DNA of 64,000 nucleotides from the NCBI RefSeq assembly GCF_002355635.1, contig NZ_AP017558.1, forward strand, positions 2,418,001 through 2,482,000, written 5' to 3'. Positions 9,404-15,742 of the stretch are shown here, in pieces. The position numbers and the translations under genes are program-made. The first letter of the stretch is position 1; every line of letters starts with the position of its first letter. The notes under the pieces were generated by a model. It had not been told where the DNA came from. It saw nothing but the letters and a program-made list of their open reading frames with translations, and made no database searches. This stretch comes from Halopenitus persicus (GTDB lineage Archaea; Halobacteriota; Halobacteria; Halobacteriales; Haloferacaceae).

Positions 9404-9511
9404 ATGAAGCTGGTCGTCGATGCCAACGTCGTCATCTCCGCACTCATTGCAGACTCGAAAACCCGCGAACTCGTCGTTACGGCTGAGTGGCACGGTAAGC
9501 AGAGCTTGTGA
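9404..9511 (+). pseudogene. Truncated VapC (PIN-domain) toxin
   Basis: The frame begins 'MKLVVDANVVISALIADS', the PIN-domain opening with the first catalytic aspartate, and continues to 'KTRELVVTAEWH'. It stops after 35 residues, whereas VapC proteins are about 130. The remaining acidic residues of the RNase site are missing, so it cannot be an active toxin. The remainder appears to have been deleted just before 9512. Position directly after vapB confirms the original pair. Confidence 0.8.
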
Positions 9512-9633
9512 TCGATACCGTTTCCAGAGTCTCCGCTCGTCATAGACGCGTGTACAGTCTCTCGAGTAATTACGTCGTTCCAAAAAATGTCCCTCAATAA
9601 CTAACCGTGCTTCTATCCTATCTGCTGTGTACT

Positions 9634-9882
9634 ATGCCACTGTATATGGACGTTCACAGGGACGTTGATGCGAGCATTGAGGACGTTGTAGAAGCTCACA
9701 AGAAGGATGTCGAAGCCCAGGAAAAACACGGCGTGAAATATCTGAACTACTGGGTGGATGATGACGAAGGTGCCGTCTTTTGCCTCTTTGAGGGACCTAG
9801 CAAAAAAGCGGGTGAGAGGGTCCACGAAGAAGCTCATGGTCTCACCGCGGACGAGATCTTCGAAGTTGAACAGGGCGAGTGA
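9634..9882 (+). CDS. DUF4242 / SCO4226-like nickel-binding small protein
   Basis: This 82-residue soluble protein begins 'MPLYMDVHRDVDASIEDV'. It has 'HKKDVEAQEKHGVKYLNYWV', 'GAVFCLFEGPSKKAGERVHEEAHG' and 'ADEIFEVEQG', the pattern of the DUF4242 ferredoxin-like family, some members of which bind nickel. The His-rich helix and the single Cys are the likely metal residues. Codon use is more AT-rich than the flanking core genes, consistent with transfer. The ATG at 9634 is preferred over a longer start because the family begins MPLY/MPxF. Confidence 0.7.
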   Translation: MPLYMDVHRDVDASIEDVVEAHKKDVEAQEKHGVKYLNYWVDDDEGAVFCLFEGPSKKAGERVHEEAHGLTADEIFEVEQGE

Positions 9883-10015
9883 ATCAGGTCCTCCGGGACA
9901 CCTACTCTTCGCGACTTGCAAGATACGCAGTCTCCAGCGACCAGCTGTTTCAGGCGAAGATATATCTGAAAAAATAGAATTTCAACGGAGCCTTCTTCTT
10001 TTATTTTCAGCTACC

Positions 10016-10034
10016 TGAAGAAGGTGGAGCGGCG
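10016..10034. other. Candidate attachment site, right copy, with displaced chorismate-mutase-like tail
   Basis: This is the partner of 8877-8895. In the frame of the repeat it reads 'LKKVERRESRYAYGR' up to a stop at about 10077, closely matching the chorismate mutase C-terminus 'LNKVEQRESR' but with GC-rich host-like codons. It is probably the displaced original 3' end of the gene. Confidence 0.4.
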
Positions 10035-10079
10035 CGAGAGCCGGTACGCGTACGGACGGCTGCCACGGAGCGTCTAACT

Positions 10080-10216
10080 ATGTCGTACTGGGTTGAAGTC
10101 GATTCCCGACGCCACCATACGGCATTTCGGACTTGATGAGCGGCCCGAAGATTCGACGCAAGTCCGTTGCATACGTGGCCACGACAACCACTACGAGTAC
10201 CGCGCTGCGTTCAGCT
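10080..10216 (+). other. Short coding remnant, unassigned
   Basis: Two short frames look protein-like but are broken. An ATG at 10080 gives 'MSYWVEVDSRRHHTAF' and then stops. Another frame gives '...IRHFGLDERPEDSTQVRC' followed by 'IRGHDNHYEYRAAFS' up to a stop at 10216. Together they may be one small gene with a frameshift. I do not recognise it, and the evidence is weak. Confidence 0.2.
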
Positions 10217-10217
10217 A

Positions 10218-10319
10218 GGACGATATCCTCCGTCCGGAGTCACTCCTCGTCGCTCGGTTCGAGTGAGACTCGTTCGACCTCGATAGCTTCGTAGTCCTGC
10301 ACGGAGGAGAGTACGTCCA
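10218..10319. repeat. 102-base direct repeat, copy A (3' end of intact vapC)
   Basis: This copy matches 13052-13153 with a single mismatch (10315 versus 13149). It covers the last 80 bases of the intact vapC at 10240-10626 plus 22 bases beyond its stop. The copies are 2834 bases apart in the same orientation, bracketing the AbrB/PIN pair, the HTH pair, the ATPase fragment and the palindromic element. Confidence 0.97.
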
Positions 10320-10626
10320 TTCCTCGCGTTTCCGCAGTCGCTGCGTGGAACGCGTCGAACGGCATCATCCCCTCGTCGTAGTAGTTGACGGCCTTCAGAA
10401 CCACCTGCTTCTCCTCCTCGTCTCGCACGGGGACGAGTTCGAGCAGGTTCGCCACCAACGGCACGTAGTCGAACTCGTAGCGTTCTCCGGCGAGGACGAG
10501 TTCGAGATACGAGAACGCCGACGTTTCGACCTCGTACTCGTCGAGTGCTTCCTCCGCAGACCCCTGCAACCAGTCGGAATCCTTGGCGAGTGCGAGTAGG
10601 AAGTCCGTCTCGACGTATACCGTCAT
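10240..10626 (-). CDS. vapC: VapC-type PIN-domain toxin
   Basis: This 128-residue PIN protein has the opening 'MTVYVETDFLLALAKDSDW' with catalytic Asp and later 'EGMMPFDAFHAATAE' with 'MDVLSSVQDY', supplying the acidic metal-binding residues. PIN toxins are ribonucleases that act on tRNA or rRNA when unrestrained. The start overlaps the stop of the upstream AbrB antitoxin gene by four bases (ATGA), the usual coupled layout. Its 3' 80 bases are duplicated at 13052-13153. It is full length and probably functional. Confidence 0.88.
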   Translation of the reverse strand: MTVYVETDFLLALAKDSDWLQGSAEEALDEYEVETSAFSYLELVLAGERYEFDYVPLVANLLELVPVRDEEEKQVVLKAVNYYDEGMMPFDAFHAATAETRGMDVLSSVQDYEAIEVERVSLEPSDEE

Positions 10627-10910
10627 CTATCGACGTCCTGATCTCGGGCCTTGGCTTTGACTTCCGCTTCGATGCCCTCACGGATCTCCTCGATGGATGC
10701 ATCACGGAGACCGCCTGTCGCCTCACGGATGGCGGCGAGTGGGTCGTCTGCGACCGGAATGAGCTGGATCCTGTCCTCGTAGGTGACGATGTGATACTTG
10801 CCACCGTACTGTTCCCGTATCTCCTTGGGGATGTAGAGCCGACCTTGCCGGTCCGTCTCTGTTGACCTAGAAGAGACTATCGTGGTACAAAACAAGATTC
10901 TTACCACCAA
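10623..10910 (-). CDS. AbrB/SpoVT-family antitoxin with altered start region
   Basis: The protein contains the swapped-hairpin AbrB motif 'TETDRQGRLYIPKEIREQYG' followed by 'YHIVTYEDRIQLIPVADDPLAAI' and a charged tail, the normal partner of haloarchaeal PIN toxins. Such antitoxins usually begin 'MSTETDRQGR', but the codon in the Met position (10868-10866) is AGG. The only in-frame initiators upstream are TTG at 10910, GTG at 10907 and TTG at 10895. The interval given uses the longest frame, and the true start is uncertain. It overlaps vapC by four bases. Confidence 0.75.
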   Translation of the reverse strand: MVVRILFCTTIVSSRSTETDRQGRLYIPKEIREQYGGKYHIVTYEDRIQLIPVADDPLAAIREATGGLRDASIEEIREGIEAEVKAKARDQDVDR

Positions 10911-11012
10911 TCACGTTCTATGGTACGACATAGCTGATTCCGGGCACGGCACTCGACGACTACGAGTCCCTCCTTCGTGACGTCGGATATGAGAAACAGT
11001 TCGAGGAGGGTG

Positions 11013-11501
11013 TCACGGCGGATTCTCCGCGTTGTTGATTCCCTCAAAGGTTTCGTGGGTGTAGGCATATCGCCACCGTTGAAGTATCGCTCGTGTGACG
11101 AGGGAAGCCTCACGGACAGTAATACAGGATGGCTCAACGGGACGGCTTGGCGCGTTGGGTGGTGGATGGAAGTGCCGTTTCGGTGCGTCGGGTTTCGGGT
11201 GACAGTCGAACCGAAAATCCCGGCCCTGATCGTCCGTGTAGTGCGCGGCGTAATTCCCCGTTAGACTCCACCGTACGTCGATTCGCGCCGTTGATGCCGC
11301 TCCGACGCCGTCGGACAGTTCGATCGAAAGCGTCTGTGGATTCAATGGATCGTCCAGTGACGCTGTCTCAACCAGCGGCTCGTGATCGACGAACAGGTCT
11401 CGGATCTCGCGTAATGCCCCGGCATCGATCGGGCCGAACACCTCGGACTGGTCGGCCGGCTGGCTATCCCGAGAGCGGTCATCGTCTCCGGCGTCGGTCA
11501 T
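11013..11501 (-). CDS. Haloarchaeal protein of unknown function, coupled to an HTH regulator
   Basis: I do not assign a function to this 162-residue soluble protein. The middle and end are distinctive: 'YTDDQGRDFRFDCHPKPDAP', then 'KRHFHPPPNAPSRP', 'PSCITVREASLVTRAILQRW'. The His/Cys/Pro-rich stretch could bind metal or be a nuclease-like site, but no known catalytic pattern is complete. The ATG overlaps the stop of the upstream HTH gene by four bases (ATGA), so the two are co-translated. Proteins with this HFHPPP core, next to a similar HTH gene, are familiar to me from haloarchaeal accessory regions. Confidence 0.65.
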   Translation of the reverse strand: MTDAGDDDRSRDSQPADQSEVFGPIDAGALREIRDLFVDHEPLVETASLDDPLNPQTLSIELSDGVGAASTARIDVRWSLTGNYAAHYTDDQGRDFRFDCHPKPDAPKRHFHPPPNAPSRPVEPSCITVREASLVTRAILQRWRYAYTHETFEGINNAENPP

Positions 11502-12109
11502 ACGACGATCGAACTATCGCTGTTGCCATCGTCGTCCATATCCGTTCCAGTGAGATGGCCGGTACGACGTGCCTCACCAATAGCGAGTGCTGCCTGTGCG
11601 AGTGCGAGGTTGCGGCGAGTCGTTTGCCATTCTCTGAGAAGCGCACCAGCGTCGCTGTCGGCGTCTTCAATGTCCAGTTCCCGGGCGAGTTCTTCGGGAG
11701 ACTCAACGTCGTACTCGTCACGCCAGTCCTGTATCTTCGTCTTCATCTCGGTGATTCCTGCTGCGATCTCCTCGGGCGTCAGCTCCGCAAGCAGCGACTG
11801 TGTATGCTCGGTGATGATGGCCGTTTCCGACCGGCAGTACAGCGTTGTCTGTCCATCCTGTGATGTCGTTACTTCGCCGGCGTTCACGAGCGCTCGAAGA
11901 TGCTTTCGTGCCGTCGTCGGCGAGACACGGGCGCGGTCGGCAATCCGTGCTGCAGACATCGGATCGTAGGTCCGGCCGATGATTTCGTAGACGCGTTCGA
12001 AGGGGGTCGTCTCCTCGATCCATTCATCGACGACAACGTCGTTGACGTCACGGTGTTCGGTACCGCCATCTGGACTCGCTCGGGTGGATGGAGGTGCCTC
12101 CTCAGACAT
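11498..12109 (-). CDS. Winged-helix transcriptional regulator, haloarchaeal DUF7342-like
   Basis: This 203-residue protein has an ArsR/TrmB-like winged helix at about residues 35-105 ('AARIADRARVSPTTARKHL' as recognition region, then 'TTSQDGQTTLYCRS' as wing). A helical C-terminal half follows, with 'LTPEEIAAGITEMKTKIQDW' and 'EWQTTRRNLALAQAAL'. I believe the family is DUF7342. It overlaps the downstream HFHPPP-type gene by four bases. Three AGTATAT boxes precede the start and may be both promoter and autoregulatory sites. The layout resembles a two-gene toxin-antitoxin or stress module, which is an inference. Confidence 0.75.
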   Translation of the reverse strand: MSEEAPPSTRASPDGGTEHRDVNDVVVDEWIEETTPFERVYEIIGRTYDPMSAARIADRARVSPTTARKHLRALVNAGEVTTSQDGQTTLYCRSETAIITEHTQSLLAELTPEEIAAGITEMKTKIQDWRDEYDVESPEELARELDIEDADSDAGALLREWQTTRRNLALAQAALAIGEARRTGHLTGTDMDDDGNSDSSIVV

Positions 12110-12110
12110 G

Positions 12111-12160
12111 ATATACTAAACAACGCGAGGAGAGTATATTAATCTGTGGGGTAGTATATT
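12111..12160 (-). promoter_or_regulatory. Promoter/operator cluster with three AGTATAT boxes
   Basis: On the plus strand the boxes are 'atatact' at 12111-12117 (inverted) and 'agtatatt' at 12133-12140 and 12153-12160. The last two are spaced by exactly 20 bases. The 12133 box lies about 27 bases before the HTH start and can be its TATA element. The repeated boxes suggest binding by the HTH protein itself. Confidence 0.4.
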
Positions 12161-12248
12161 GTTCCATAATTCCACCAAACGCAGATCCGGTCATCAGTCG
12201 CGGCATCCGAAACCACTAGTCATTATCGAAATAATCATTACTTAGAGT

Positions 12249-12374
12249 ATGGCCGTTAACGATCGGAACGACGAACCCGAGGCACTCAGGTCCGCGTTTG
12301 ACTCACCTGGGTACGCATTCTTCGTCATTTACTCCCTTCTCATTTGGGCAGGCACGAGAAGTCATTTCCTATGA
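12249..12374 (+). other. Short ORF, possible truncated membrane protein N-terminus
   Basis: This 41-residue frame starts 'MAVNDRNDEPEALRSAFDSP' and runs into one hydrophobic helix ('YAFFVIYSLLIWAG') before stopping at 12374. An AT-rich promoter-like stretch with 'ATTATCGAAATAAT' precedes it. The frame is cut where ATPase-like sequence begins in another frame, so it is probably the surviving start of a gene broken by deletion. It has no recognised family. Confidence 0.3.
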
Positions 12375-12652
12375 CATAGCAGATACAATTCGTTCGTACG
12401 CGATCACCGGCGGCACGCCGATGTATCTCACTCTCTTCGACTATGAGCAATCTCTTCGCGAGAACGTCCAATCGCGTGTCTTGTCAGCAGCTGCAGTGTC
12501 GTTCAATGAACCAGAATTTCTACTTCGGGCTGAGCTACGCAATCCTGCTCGATATATGAGCATCCTCGAAACGATCGCGCTGGGGCACACAACACCGAAC
12601 GAGATCGCTGGTGCGGCGGGTATTGATCCGGGACCACTGTCGAAATATAGTA
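12322..12652 (+). pseudogene. Fragment of an archaeal AAA-type ATPase (DUF234-linked family)
   Basis: The frame reads 'FTPFSFGQAREVISYD', 'RSYAITGGTPMYLTLFDY', 'EPEFLLRAELRNPARYMSIL' and 'PNEIAGAAGIDPGPLSKY'. This is the segment just before the DUF234 domain of archaeal ATPases of about 460 residues. The P-loop half is missing upstream, and the DUF234 end is replaced by the palindromic element at 12647. Only about 105 residues of the family remain and no ATPase activity is possible. Confidence 0.8.
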
Positions 12653-13050
12653 GACATTAGAAATAATTGCTCACTTTTGGAAGCGACAGTTGGTCAAGAG
12701 CGGTATCGATCGCCGTCGTGAGTTCATCGAGCGAGTCAAAGAATCGGTTGCTCAGAGCATCCTGGAGTTGTCGCCAGCACTCTTCGACAGGATTGAGTTC
12801 CGGCGAATACGCAGGCAACGTGACGAAGGCAAGGTCGTCACGGATCTGGCGGCCCGTGACGACCTCGCTTTCGTGATACTTCCGTCATATTCGCCAGGAT
12901 TAAACCCAATCGAAGAATGCTGGAGACAACTCCAAGCAGTCCTCAGCAACCGATTCCGCGACTCACTCGACGAACTGACAACAGCGATCGACACCGCTCT
13001 TGATCAACTCTCGGCCCCAAATATGAGTAACTATTTCTAACGACTACTAT
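12647..13050. mobile_element. 404-base palindromic MITE-like element from two IS630-type transposase 3' ends
   Basis: Two 197-base arms (12647-12843 and 12854-13050) are inverted complements about a 10-base centre with no indels. I count about 45 mismatches by eye (roughly 77% identity). Each arm read outward encodes the C-terminal end of an IS630-family DDE transposase, with 'LPSYSPGLNPIEECWRQLQ' on the right and 'LPAYSPELNPVEECWRQLQ' on the left. Both end 'SNYF' plus stop (13038-13040 on plus, 12659-12657 on minus). The outer ends share 'ATAGTAG' as terminal inverted repeat. Neither arm has the N-terminal or first catalytic regions, so it is non-autonomous. It interrupts the ATPase fragment. 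Confidence 0.8.
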
Positions 13051-13051
13051 C

Positions 13052-13153
13052 GGACGATATCCTCCGTCCGGAGTCACTCCTCGTCGCTCGGTTCGAGTGA
13101 GACTCGTTCGACCTCGATAGCTTCGTAGTCCTGCACGGAGGAGAGTACATCCA
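13052..13153. repeat. 102-base direct repeat, copy B (vapC tail)
   Basis: This is the second copy of 10218-10319, beginning one base after the right end of the palindromic element. It carries only the last 26 codons of vapC plus downstream sequence and is not a gene. The abrupt join to the element suggests that recombination or transposition created this boundary. Confidence 0.95.
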
Positions 13154-13337
13154 GTGGATTCTGTTGAGTTGAACGACGTGAGCCTCGGTATCTCATAGTA
13201 CACGGGGGCCGATCCGGAGCGGAGAAATGTAGGGCGTATATTCACCGTTCGGATGTGATTTCGGCGATTTTGCCCCATTCGCTCTCATAGCCCATTCCTA
13301 ACTATTAGTGATGCTGACCATCGCTGAGGGGCACGTT

Positions 13338-14207
13338 ATGTCACCACTTCAACAAGGCGTCTCCGTCGATCCACAGCAGTACGTCCCAGCGATTCTCAGC
13401 GCGATCACGACGGTCGTGCTGTTCCTCGTCGTGTTCGTGATCCTCTATCTCCTCGGGAAGTACTTCCTGACCCGAGCAGTGGAAGGCAGCCTCAGACAGC
13501 GCGAATTCGACGAGACGCTCATTGGTCTCGCCGTCAGCGTGACCGTCGTGATTACCGCCGTCGTGGCGGTCGCGCTAGCCGCGACAGTGGCCGGATTTGG
13601 CGTCGTTCTCTCGGCATTTGCCATCTTGGCCGGGGCGCTCGCGCTCTCCGTTGGATTCGCTGCACAGGGCCTGATTGCCAACTTCGTTGCCGGTGTGTTC
13701 ATCATTCAGGATGAACCGTTCACCATCGGTGACTGGATCGAGTGGGACGGAAACAGCGGCGTCGTTCGTGAGATCCACCTGCGCGTGACGAAGTTAGATA
13801 CGTTCGATAACGAGTTACTCACCGTGCCGAACAGCGATCTTGCCAACGCTGCAGTGATCAATAACGTGGCAAACACGCAGCGGCGAGTGTCGGTTGGTTT
13901 CGGTATCGGGTATGATGATGACATTGAACGGGCGCGGAATGCCGTTCTCACAGAGGGAGCCAACATCGAGGGAGTATTGGACGAGCCCGAACCGACGGCT
14001 CCCGTCGCGGAACTGGGCGACTCAGCGGTGGTACTTTCGGGCCGGATCTGGATCGATCCGAACGAACACAGCTATGGGGCGATACGTGCCCAGTTCGTCG
14101 AAGCAGTCAAGGAGCGTTTCGATGCCGAGGGGATCGATATGCCATATCCCAATACGGAACTCTCTGGAGGGGTCGAGGTCACGAACATCGGTGAAACTGA
14201 AGGATAG
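13338..14207 (+). CDS. mscS: Small-conductance mechanosensitive channel (MscS family)
   Basis: This 289-residue membrane protein has N-terminal helices followed by the pore helix region 'LALSVGFAAQGLIANFVAGVF', the beta domain 'FTIGDWIEWDGNSGVVREI' and 'LLTVPNSDLANAAVINN'. A C-terminal alpha/beta domain completes the protein. MscS channels open on membrane tension to release solutes on hypo-osmotic shock. I start at ATG 13338 because a 'gagggg' ribosome-binding sequence lies seven bases before it; a GTG/ATG pair 9-10 codons upstream is the alternative. It lies inside the accessory island and is one of three MscS-type genes in the window. Confidence 0.88.
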   Translation: MSPLQQGVSVDPQQYVPAILSAITTVVLFLVVFVILYLLGKYFLTRAVEGSLRQREFDETLIGLAVSVTVVITAVVAVALAATVAGFGVVLSAFAILAGALALSVGFAAQGLIANFVAGVFIIQDEPFTIGDWIEWDGNSGVVREIHLRVTKLDTFDNELLTVPNSDLANAAVINNVANTQRRVSVGFGIGYDDDIERARNAVLTEGANIEGVLDEPEPTAPVAELGDSAVVLSGRIWIDPNEHSYGAIRAQFVEAVKERFDAEGIDMPYPNTELSGGVEVTNIGETEG

Positions 14208-14228
14208 CTGGAAGTTGCGTCGTTGGCT

Positions 14229-14400
14229 GGTCAACTACCCCACCCTACTTCGCTCACTCTGAGAGGTTCGCTCGTGGAGGGTGGGGCTTGTCCGTGAACT
14301 CGGCCTCGAACCCATTGGGGTAGGCGGTAAATCCGCCTTTCGGCTTCACCGTTCCGGACTTGAGGGCGAGCTGACTGTCGCCCGTCCGCCGAGACGACTG
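14229..14400 (-). ncRNA. Predicted omega-RNA (reRNA) overlapping the tnpB 3' end
   Basis: TnpB nucleases use a guide RNA made from the tnpB 3' region and the element's right end. Here CCCCACCCT (14238-14246) pairs with AGGGTGGGG (14278-14286), with an internal CTCT-G-AGAG hairpin. The stop codon of tnpB lies inside the loop. The guide would then read into the flank below about 14229, towards the mscS 3' end. The 5' limit is a guess. Confidence 0.4.
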
Positions 14401-15510
14401 TTGGCCTCGACGGACATACCGTATCCCGATGTTCTTCGCCGCGTTGTAGTCCGCGTTCGCTTCCGACCCGCACTTCACGCATCGAAAGTCGTTCCGTGAC
14501 GGACGGTTCTCGTCTGCCGTGAATCCACACTCACAACACCGCTTCGATGTGTACGCCGACCCGACTTGCTTCACCGAGATACCGACCGCTTCGGCTTTGT
14601 ACTCGACCTGTTCGTAGAGCGTTCGGAACGCCCACTTGTGACCCCACGACGCACCGGTTCGATCGCGGATGTGGGTTAGGTTCTCGAACGCGATGACGTC
14701 GCAGTCGTATCGGAGGGCTTCGTCTATCAGTGCGTTCGATGCTCGGTGAAGCACGTCGCGGACGTAGCGAAGTTCCCGACCGCTCGACTGTACGAGCGTT
14801 CGATGAGCGCTTCGTGTTCCGGCCTGTTGCAACCCGGCGCGTACCTTCTCGAACTCACGGAGTCGATGGGTTAGCTCCCGCCCGCTGAAGAAGTAGGCGG
14901 TGCTAGTGACGGCGAGGTTTTCGATACCGAGGTCAACCCCGAGAACCGTTCCGTCCTCGGCGGTGTTCCGTTCGGTATCGTTCTTGTACCGGCGGAAACC
15001 GATATGCAAGAAGAACTCGCCGTCTCGGGCGGTGAGCGTGCTTTCGGTAACACTCCATTCGTCCGAGTCAAGGTACTGTCGCTGGTAGCCATCGTCGGCA
15101 TCGGGAAGGTCGAGCGGACACCGCACCCGGCGCTCCGTCGTAGAGAGGGACACGGTATCGTCATCGAACACCGTCATCGTCCGCGTATCGTACTTCACGG
15201 TTGGCGCGGTGAACGTCGGCTTGCTGACCTTCTTGTCTTTCGCCCGGCGTTCGATACAGCCAGTGATGGCTTGTGCGGCTTGGTGAGTGGCCAGAATTGC
15301 GTGCTGACTCCCGAGGTCGGTCTCGTCGCGCACAGGATCGTAGGCAAGGGGTTGCACATCGCTCTTGGTGTTGCAGTGCCCCCACGCGAGGTCGGTGGCG
15401 ATTTGACAGCCCCGTTTCCACTCGGAGATGGTCTCTTCGAGCAGATCGCGTTGCTCGTCGTCTACCGAGAGGCGGGTGATTGCCGTCCGACGCACGTAGT
15501 CGTCTGCCAC
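14254..15510 (-). CDS. tnpB: RNA-guided endonuclease TnpB
   Basis: This 418-residue TnpB is full length. RuvC-type catalytic residues are all present: Asp193 in 'GVDLGIENLA', Glu276 in 'DVIAFENL' and Asp354 in 'NADYNAAKNIG'. A zinc ribbon uses Cys325/Cys328 and Cys344/Cys347. An arginine-rich N-terminal RNA-binding half precedes. The start is GTG at 15510, with TATAAATAG (15540-15532 on the minus strand) about 27 bases upstream, so a leaderless transcript is expected. TnpB cuts DNA at sites matched by its guide RNA and helps retain its element. No tnpA is adjacent. Confidence 0.92.
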   Translation of the reverse strand: MADDYVRRTAITRLSVDDEQRDLLEETISEWKRGCQIATDLAWGHCNTKSDVQPLAYDPVRDETDLGSQHAILATHQAAQAITGCIERRAKDKKVSKPTFTAPTVKYDTRTMTVFDDDTVSLSTTERRVRCPLDLPDADDGYQRQYLDSDEWSVTESTLTARDGEFFLHIGFRRYKNDTERNTAEDGTVLGVDLGIENLAVTSTAYFFSGRELTHRLREFEKVRAGLQQAGTRSAHRTLVQSSGRELRYVRDVLHRASNALIDEALRYDCDVIAFENLTHIRDRTGASWGHKWAFRTLYEQVEYKAEAVGISVKQVGSAYTSKRCCECGFTADENRPSRNDFRCVKCGSEANADYNAAKNIGIRYVRRGQQSSRRTGDSQLALKSGTVKPKGGFTAYPNGFEAEFTDKPHPPRANLSE

Positions 15511-15571
15511 AGTTTCAATGTAGTATCGCGGCTATTTATAGAAAACGGACATACCCAGCGATACGAACGCG

Positions 15572-15606
15572 CTCCCCTCCCCTCCCCTCCCCTCCCCTCC
15601 CCTCCC
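15572..15606. repeat. Pentanucleotide repeat (CTCCC)7 upstream of tnpB
   Basis: There are exactly seven copies of CTCCC. The minus strand, which is sense for tnpB, reads GGGAG repeats with multiple G-runs that could fold as a G-quadruplex. The tract lies about 35-70 bases upstream of the tnpB TATA box. Five-base units slip readily, so the copy number may vary between cells. Confidence 0.95.
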
Positions 15607-15742
15607 TACCGCTCGCTTTGCTCGCGCTTGAGGAAGGGGACTCCGCGCTGCCGGTTAGTTGAACCCGAATCCGTATTTGCCACGTATTGACTTCAGCGGG
15701 TGGATACAGTAGGTGTAGAGATGGGTGAGAGAAAGACTATTC

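Larger units (their letters stand above)
14229..15668 (-). mobile_element. Solitary IS1341-type (IS200/IS605 group) element with tnpB only
   Basis: The element holds tnpB without tnpA. Its right end (low-coordinate side) has a strong stem-loop at 14238-14286. 'ggtcaactacccc' near 14229 and 'ggttagttgaaccc' near 15655 form short related ends in opposite orientation. The exact boundaries are estimated. It depends on a TnpA supplied elsewhere, if it moves at all. Confidence 0.6.

Noticed and set aside
10901-11137. 78-codon minus-strand frame between the AbrB and HFHPPP genes
   Set aside because: It overlaps both neighbouring genes and lacks any motif. A 34-residue plus-strand stretch there also looks protein-like but has no start.
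12690-13040. 116-codon plus-strand frame that could be read as a small transposase
   Set aside because: Its first half is the antisense of the left arm. Only the last approximately 60 codons are real IS630 sequence, so it is part of the palindrome and not a gene.
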